A stretch of DNA of 19,151 nt from Acidobacteriota bacterium. Its GTDB lineage: Bacteria; Acidobacteriota; Polarisedimenticolia; QHYA01. Numbering within the stretch: position 1 is the stretch's first letter; each line of letters opens with the position of its first letter. Shown here one piece after another: positions 14,785 through 19,151 of this stretch. The notes below the pieces were generated by a model, which was not told the origin of the DNA, did no database searches, and saw only the letters and a program-made list of their open reading frames with translations. The stretch covers positions 1 to 19,151 of the forward strand of contig QHYA01000005.1 of assembly GCA_003223995.1 (NCBI GenBank). The letters are read 5' to 3'. Position numbers and translations under genes: made by a program.

Positions 14785-16245
14785 ATGCCTGGCTACGTTC
14801 CCGTCATCGGTCTGGAGGTGCACGCACAACTCCTGACCCGGTCGAAGATCTTTTGCGGCTGCGCCAACCGGTTCGGCGACGCCCCCAACACAAACACCTG
14901 CGCCGTCTGCCTCGGCTTGCCGGGCGCGCTGCCCGTCCTCAACCGCGCCGCGGTGGAGCTGGCCATGCGGATGGCGCTCGCGACCGGCTGCGTGATCAAC
15001 GGGCGCTCGATATTCGCGCGGAAGAACTACTTCTATCCGGACCTGCCGAAGGGATACCAGATCTCGCAGTACGACCGCCCTTTGGCGACGGGGGGGAGCA
15101 TTTCGATCGATGTGGATGGGCAGACCCGGCGCATCGGCCTCACCCGCATCCACCTCGAAGAGGACGCGGGCAAGCTGGTTCACGAGGGGTTCTCCTCCAC
15201 GGAGGGAGCGAGCGGGGTCGATTTCAATCGTTCGGGGGTCCCGCTGATCGAGATCGTCGGAGAGCCGGAGATCCGCTCTCCGCAGGAGGCTTATCTCTAC
15301 TTGCAGAGGTTGAAGAGCGTTCTGACCTATACGGAGGTCTGCGACGGGAACATGGAAGAGGGCTCGCTGCGCTGCGACGCGAACGTCTCCATCCATGAGA
15401 AGGGCTCGGCGTTCGGAACGCGGGTGGAGCTGAAGAACCTCAACTCCTTCCGGAACGTGCAGCGGGCGCTGGAGTTCGAGATCGCGCGGCAGGAGCGCGT
15501 GCTGGAGGAAGGGGCGAAGGTCGTGCAGCAGACCCGTCTCTACGACGCGGGCAGCGGAGAAACCCGGCCCATGCGCACGAAGGAGGAGGCGCACGACTAC
15601 CGGTACTTCCCGGAGCCGGACCTGCTGCCTCTGGAGGTGGACGAGGCCTGGATCGGGAAGGTCCGCGCCGGTCTTCCGGAGCTTCCCTCCGAGCGGAAGG
15701 CGCGGTTCATTCGCGAACGCGGCATTCCGGAGGCGGACGCCCACCTGCTGACTCTCGAGAAGCCGCTGGCCGATTATTTCGAGCAGGCGGGGGGGCTGTC
15801 GGGGGAGTGGCGGGAGACGGCGAAGTGGATCGTCCGCGACGTCCTGCGCTGGGCGAAGGAGGAGAAGCTCGACTCCGCAAAGCTCGGGGACCGATTCCCC
15901 CCGGCGCGGCTGGCCGCCATCGTGAGGGCTCGCGCGAGCGGGTCGATCACGGCCGCCAGCGCGGCGGAGATCTTCGAGGAGGCCTGGACGAGCGGAAAGG
16001 AGCCCGACGCGATCATCAGGGACCGGGGTCTGTCGCGGATCACGGACGAGTCGGCGATCGCCGCCGCCGTCGCCCGAGCGATCGAGGAGAATCCGAAGCA
16101 GGTCGGCCAGTATCGACAGGGGAAGGAGGCCGTCTTCGGATACCTCGTGGGTCAAGTGATGAGGGCGACAGGAGGGAAAGCGCCGCCGGATGTGGTCAAC
16201 CGGTTGCTGAAGGACGCGCTCGGTAAGCCGGCAGGCCAGGACTGA
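14785..16245 (+). CDS. gatB: Aspartyl/glutamyl-tRNA(Asn/Gln) amidotransferase subunit B
   Basis: A 486-residue GatB, the subunit of the GatCAB amidotransferase that binds and activates mischarged Glu-tRNA(Gln) or Asp-tRNA(Asn). It has VIGLEVHAQL near the start, the four zinc cysteines (CGC at 24-26 and CAVC at 39-42), CLGLPGALPVLN, KNYFYPDLPKGYQISQYD, and the C-terminal YqeY/GatB tail with QVMRATGGKAPPDVVNRLL. Length is normal for the family. ATG 14785 is chosen because AAGGGCGAAGG lies just upstream; ATG 14767, six codons earlier, lies inside the palindromic -10. gatA and gatC are not adjacent in the window. The following peptidase gene begins 34 nt downstream. Confidence 0.95.
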   Translation: MPGYVPVIGLEVHAQLLTRSKIFCGCANRFGDAPNTNTCAVCLGLPGALPVLNRAAVELAMRMALATGCVINGRSIFARKNYFYPDLPKGYQISQYDRPLATGGSISIDVDGQTRRIGLTRIHLEEDAGKLVHEGFSSTEGASGVDFNRSGVPLIEIVGEPEIRSPQEAYLYLQRLKSVLTYTEVCDGNMEEGSLRCDANVSIHEKGSAFGTRVELKNLNSFRNVQRALEFEIARQERVLEEGAKVVQQTRLYDAGSGETRPMRTKEEAHDYRYFPEPDLLPLEVDEAWIGKVRAGLPELPSERKARFIRERGIPEADAHLLTLEKPLADYFEQAGGLSGEWRETAKWIVRDVLRWAKEEKLDSAKLGDRFPPARLAAIVRARASGSITAASAAEIFEEAWTSGKEPDAIIRDRGLSRITDESAIAAAVARAIEENPKQVGQYRQGKEAVFGYLVGQVMRATGGKAPPDVVNRLLKDALGKPAGQD

Positions 16246-16279
16246 CCCGCCGGCACTGACCCGACGGGCCGATACGGCG

Positions 16280-17374
16280 ATGACGCGGCGGGCGCGGGGG
16301 CGCTCGGCAATCCCAAGGCGCGGGCCCATCATACGATCGATCGTTCGTTCCGTGATCCGTTTCGCGGCCGCCGCTCTCGTCCTTTCCGCCACGCTTTTCT
16401 CCCTTGCGGGTGCGATGCCAACCGGTGCGGGGGGAGTCCCGCCGTCTCCGCTGGCCGCGCCGGCCCCGAAAATCGCGCCGGCTCCGGAGGCCGCGCGGAC
16501 CCCGGCGGGTTTCCGCCTCGTCTATCAGGACGATTCGGCGCTCTTCTACGCGCCCTCCCAGGCGGCGGCGATCGAGATCTCCGGCAGCTCGAGCTTCCAC
16601 CAGCTCGCTGACACAGCCAGGGCCACAGTCAGCCGTGTTTCGCGGGACCTCGCAGTTCCTGGCGGACCTGCTCTCAGGATCTTTCTCGTGCCAGCGAGAG
16701 CGATGAATCAGGGGAACATCTCGCTTCCAGCGCTGCCATCCTGGGCGGCCGGCGCCGCATTTGGCGAGACCGGAGAGATCGTCCTCATCGTCGGAAGGCC
16801 GGGGGCCTATCCGGACCGCGACCTGCCCGGAGTGCTCGCCCACGAGTGCGCACACGTCGTTCTCGGCCGCGCGCTGTCGCGCCGCGGCCAGCGGGCGCCG
16901 CGCTGGTTCGAGGAAGGCTTCGCCGTGCTCGAGGCGCGCCCGTGGGGCTGGGCCGACGCCCTGGCTCTGGCGACCGTCGTCCTGCCCTCGAGCCCTCCGG
17001 CGCTCTCCGACATGGACGCGGGATTTCGATCCGGGGAAAGCGAGGCGCGGGAAGCCTACTCGGTTTCCGTCTCGTTCATGGCTTTCCTCGAGAAACGCAG
17101 CGGACCGGATGCCGCGAGGCGCATCGTCCGGGAGATGAGCGACGGGGCGGGCTTCGACCAGGCGTTCCGGACCGTGACGGGGGCGAGCGTCGGCCGGATC
17201 GAGTCGGAGTGGAGGCGTGGCATCCAGATCCGTTACCGCTGGATCCCCTTGATCACCTCCTCCGGCGCGCTCTGGACCGGAATCCTTGTACTGCTCTTCT
17301 TCGCCGGTGCACGCCGCCGCGCGCGCCGGCGCGAGATGGAGCGGATCTGGGAGCGGAGCGGAGACACGTGCTAA
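16280..17374 (+). CDS. Membrane-anchored HExxH metallopeptidase (peptidase MA-like)
   Basis: A 364-residue protein with an N-terminal signal or anchor (SVIRFAAAALVLSATLFSLAGA, about 24-45), a Pro/Ala linker (about 52-76), and a gluzincin-like domain with HECAH (188-192) followed by PRWFEEGFAVLEA (207-219), where Glu212 is the likely third zinc ligand. A C-terminal hydrophobic helix (about 321-342) is followed by an Arg-rich stop-transfer tail. The layout suggests a peptidase domain facing the periplasm, tethered to the inner membrane. The family is common in Acidobacteriota-like and deltaproteobacterial genomes but substrates are poorly known. Placement just before ftsEX may link it to cell-wall or division control, but this is only positional. 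The start is uncertain: the ribosome site is weak and the basic N-terminus is long. Confidence 0.75.
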   Translation: MTRRARGRSAIPRRGPIIRSIVRSVIRFAAAALVLSATLFSLAGAMPTGAGGVPPSPLAAPAPKIAPAPEAARTPAGFRLVYQDDSALFYAPSQAAAIEISGSSSFHQLADTARATVSRVSRDLAVPGGPALRIFLVPARAMNQGNISLPALPSWAAGAAFGETGEIVLIVGRPGAYPDRDLPGVLAHECAHVVLGRALSRRGQRAPRWFEEGFAVLEARPWGWADALALATVVLPSSPPALSDMDAGFRSGESEAREAYSVSVSFMAFLEKRSGPDAARRIVREMSDGAGFDQAFRTVTGASVGRIESEWRRGIQIRYRWIPLITSSGALWTGILVLLFFAGARRRARRREMERIWERSGDTC

Positions 17375-17428
17375 CATCCCGCCCCTGGCTCTCGCGGCGC
17401 AGGAAAAACCGGAGGCGCGGCGTCTGAG

Positions 17429-18169
17429 TTGATCCAGCTCGATCACGTCTGGAAGGTCTACGACGAGGATCGCCCCGCCGTGAGGGATGTCTCCCTGAAG
17501 GTCGAAAAGGGGGAGTTCATCTTCCTCACCGGCCCCTCCGGAGCGGGGAAGACGACTCTCCTGAGGCTGATCCTCCGCCAGGAGCTTCCGAGCCGAGGCG
17601 TCGTGATCGTGGACGGCCGCGACATCGCTGCTCTCCCCGCTCGTGAGGTTCCCGCCCTTCGCCGCCAGATCGGCGTCGTGTTTCAGGACTTCAAGCTCCT
17701 CCCGCGTCGCACGGTCTTCGAGAACGTCGGGCTGGCCGCGCGCATCTCGGGCCATCCGGAATCCGAGCAGAAGCTGCGGACCCTGCGCGTACTCAGGCGC
17801 GTCGGCCTCGGCAAGCTGCTCGATCATTATCCCCCCCAGCTCTCCGGAGGAGAGCAGCAACGGGTCGCGCTGGCGCGGGCCATCGTCAACGAGCCGGCCA
17901 TCGTGCTCGCCGACGAGCCGACAGGCAATCTCGATCCGGATCTGTCGGTCGAGATGATCGAGCTTTTCCGGCAGATCAACCTGCGGGGAACGACCGTGAT
18001 CGTCGCCTCGCACGATAGGGCGCTCATCGCGCTTTTCCCCCGCCGGGTCCTCGGCCTTCAGGCCGGCCGGCTGGTCTCCTCCGAGGGGGAGGGAAGACCG
18101 TTCGCCCGCGCCGTGGCGGAAGCCTCGCGCCGGCGCGCGGCGGGGGAAGCCGGGGAGGGCGGCGCGTGA
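17429..18169 (+). CDS. ftsE: Cell-division ABC transporter ATPase FtsE
   Basis: A 246-residue ABC ATPase with Walker A GPSGAGKTT (35-43), Q-loop VVFQDFKLLP (Gln86), signature LSGGEQQR (138-145), Walker B IVLADEPTGNLDP (158-170) and H-loop His195. The FQDFKLLPRRTVFENV segment is characteristic of FtsE. FtsE works with FtsX to activate periplasmic peptidoglycan hydrolases at the septum. The start is a TTG at 17429, giving MIQLDHVWKVY, the family N-terminus; GGAGG lies about 13 nt upstream, rather far. Its stop overlaps the ftsX start as GTGA. The C-terminus has about 20 residues beyond the conserved core, rich in Arg/Ala. Confidence 0.93.
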   Translation: MIQLDHVWKVYDEDRPAVRDVSLKVEKGEFIFLTGPSGAGKTTLLRLILRQELPSRGVVIVDGRDIAALPAREVPALRRQIGVVFQDFKLLPRRTVFENVGLAARISGHPESEQKLRTLRVLRRVGLGKLLDHYPPQLSGGEQQRVALARAIVNEPAIVLADEPTGNLDPDLSVEMIELFRQINLRGTTVIVASHDRALIALFPRRVLGLQAGRLVSSEGEGRPFARAVAEASRRRAAGEAGEGGA

Positions 18170-19059
18170 GCGGTCTCTCGTCCTTCCGCTACTTCGCCCG
18201 CGAGGCGATCCGCGATCTGTGGGACCGCCGTTCGGTCACCCTCCTGTCGATGGCGACGATCTCCTCGTCGCTTTACCTGGTCGGTCTGTTCCTTCTCGTC
18301 GCCCGCGGCGTCGAACCGCTGCTCGGCCGCTGGGGCGACGAGCTTTCCGTGTCGGTCTTCCTGGGCGAGGGCACGAGCGCGCAGCAGACCGACGCGATCC
18401 GCAAGGGGATCGCCGCGAGCGACGCCGTCCGCTCGTTCGAGTACCTGGACCGAGCCGGGGCCCTCGCGCGTTTCCGGCGCGAATTCCCGGACCTGGCGGA
18501 TCTCCCCGGGCTTCTGGAGGACAACCCCTTCCCCGCGTCCTTCGAGATCCGCCTCCGGCCCGGGAGCGGATCGCCGGAGCAGGTGGCCGCCTTCGCCGCC
18601 TCGTTCCGCCATCTCCCGGGCGTGGAGGACGTGCGCTTCGACGCCGTGTGGCTGCAGCGCCTCCGGTCGCTGCTGCGAGTCGCCTGGCTGGCCGGAGCTG
18701 CCGTCGGTACAGTGCTGCTGGGGGCGGCCGTGCTGACGATCTCGGCGGTGGTGCGCATGGGGGTCTACGAGCGGCGCGACGAGATCGAGATCCTCAGGCT
18801 CGTCGGGGCGAACCCGGGCTTCATCCGGGCGCCGTTTCTCATCGAAGGCGCGTTCCAGGGGCTCGCGGGGGCGCTGGCCGCGCTATGCGGCATCTCCGCG
18901 ACCTACCTGCTCGTCTCCCGCTCGGCCATTCCGCTGTCGATCCCGCTTCTGGGCGAGCTGCTCGGTTCCTTCATCGGCCCCCTAGACGCCGCGTTTCTCG
19001 TCGCGACCGGCTCGGTTCTCGGCCTTGCCGGCTCGGCCATCGCCGGCGTGCGCGAGTGA
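18166..19059 (+). CDS. ftsX: Cell-division permease-like protein FtsX
   Basis: A 297-residue membrane protein with the FtsX topology: a cytoplasmic start, TM1 (about 25-46, TLLSMATISSSLYLVGLFLLV), a periplasmic domain (about 55-165) beginning ELSVSVFLGEG and including NPFPASFEIRL, then three helices (about 177-200, 225-250 and 262-292). The motif YERRDEIEILRLVGAN in the loop after TM2 is the usual coupling segment. FtsX transmits FtsE ATP hydrolysis to periplasmic hydrolase activators. It begins with GTG 18166, overlapping the ftsE stop, so the two are translationally coupled. No EnvC-like partner is seen before the window ends. Confidence 0.92.
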   Translation: MSGLSSFRYFAREAIRDLWDRRSVTLLSMATISSSLYLVGLFLLVARGVEPLLGRWGDELSVSVFLGEGTSAQQTDAIRKGIAASDAVRSFEYLDRAGALARFRREFPDLADLPGLLEDNPFPASFEIRLRPGSGSPEQVAAFAASFRHLPGVEDVRFDAVWLQRLRSLLRVAWLAGAAVGTVLLGAAVLTISAVVRMGVYERRDEIEILRLVGANPGFIRAPFLIEGAFQGLAGALAALCGISATYLLVSRSAIPLSIPLLGELLGSFIGPLDAAFLVATGSVLGLAGSAIAGVRE

Positions 19060-19065
19060 CAGGCC

Positions 19066-19090
19066 CCCCTCCTGCCCATCATGGGAGGGG
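19066..19090 (+). terminator. GC-rich hairpin after ftsX
   Basis: CCCCTCC (19066-19072) pairs with GGAGGGG (19084-19090) around an 11-nt loop, just after the ftsX stop. No T-run follows, so if it terminates transcription it is not a classical intrinsic site. Confidence 0.45.
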
Positions 19091-19130
19091 AGACGCCATC
19101 CCCGATGCAAAAAGCTCGATTGCGATCTCC

Positions 19131-19136
19131 TTGACA
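19131..19136 (+). promoter_or_regulatory. Consensus -35 hexamer for a gene beyond the window
   Basis: TTGACA matches the sigma-70 -35 consensus exactly, 72 bases past the ftsX stop and after a hairpin. The matching -10 would fall at or beyond the window edge, so this is only half a promoter. Confidence 0.4.
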
Positions 19137-19151
19137 AAGAAGGAATCGATC

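Noticed and set aside
14734..16392. Minus-strand open frame of 552 codons opposite gatB
   Set aside because: It is antisense to an unambiguous gatB and its sequence is Arg/Leu-rich chance translation.
16196..18013. Minus-strand open frame of 605 codons opposite the peptidase and ftsE
   Set aside because: Both plus-strand genes have intact catalytic motifs; this frame has none.
1..19151. CRISPR array, tRNA or rRNA genes, insertion sequences
   Set aside because: I saw no regularly spaced repeats beyond two-copy ones, no transposase and no obvious tRNA cloverleaf. A computed tRNA scan was not possible.

Overview
This is a GC-rich bacterial chromosome segment carrying a complete RsbR/RsbS/RsbT partner-switching module, gatB, dinB, an M1-family metallopeptidase and ftsEX beside an envelope/exopolysaccharide-type accessory region. 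The mix of genes and the high-GC codon use resemble Acidobacteriota or a similar deep-branching Gram-negative phylum. The outer-membrane beta-barrel supports a diderm. No rRNA or marker gene fixes the taxonomy, so this assignment is an inference.

Layout: (A) 1-1751, minus strand: rsbR-rsbS-rsbT with tight spacing, and the first codons of a further gene running off the left edge. (B) 1752-2621: an unusually long stretch with no convincing gene, holding one clear small hairpin. (C) 2622-9490: an envelope/biosynthesis block. A plus-strand serine-acetyltransferase-like hexapeptide enzyme converges on a tightly coupled four-gene minus-strand operon. In order of transcription the operon encodes a FemAB/CelD-type GNAT acyltransferase, a proline-dehydrogenase-fold flavoenzyme, a 962-residue phosphoribosyltransferase / kinase-like / HAD-phosphatase fusion, and an outer-membrane beta-barrel protein. 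(D) 9764-10760, plus strand: a membrane acyltransferase (family 3) broken by a frameshift and apparently by an internal deletion. (E) 10886-19059: housekeeping and envelope genes. These are dinB (plus), an M1-like peptidase (minus, convergent with dinB), then gatB, a membrane-anchored HExxH peptidase, ftsE and ftsX (all plus). A perfect -35 hexamer lies at the right edge.

The strongest candidate for an undescribed system is the minus-strand operon at 3220-9490. Its stop/start codons overlap (ATGA, TGATG, then a 3-nt gap), so the four proteins are probably made together. The PRODH-like enzyme keeps the flavin-site motifs but lacks the paired arginines that hold the carboxylate of proline, so its substrate is probably something else. 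The next protein combines three activities typical of phosphoribosyl or sugar-phosphate chemistry. Together with an acyltransferase and an outer-membrane barrel, this suggests synthesis and surface delivery of a small modified metabolite or glycan decoration. That function is inference; the domain content and gene coupling are seen directly.
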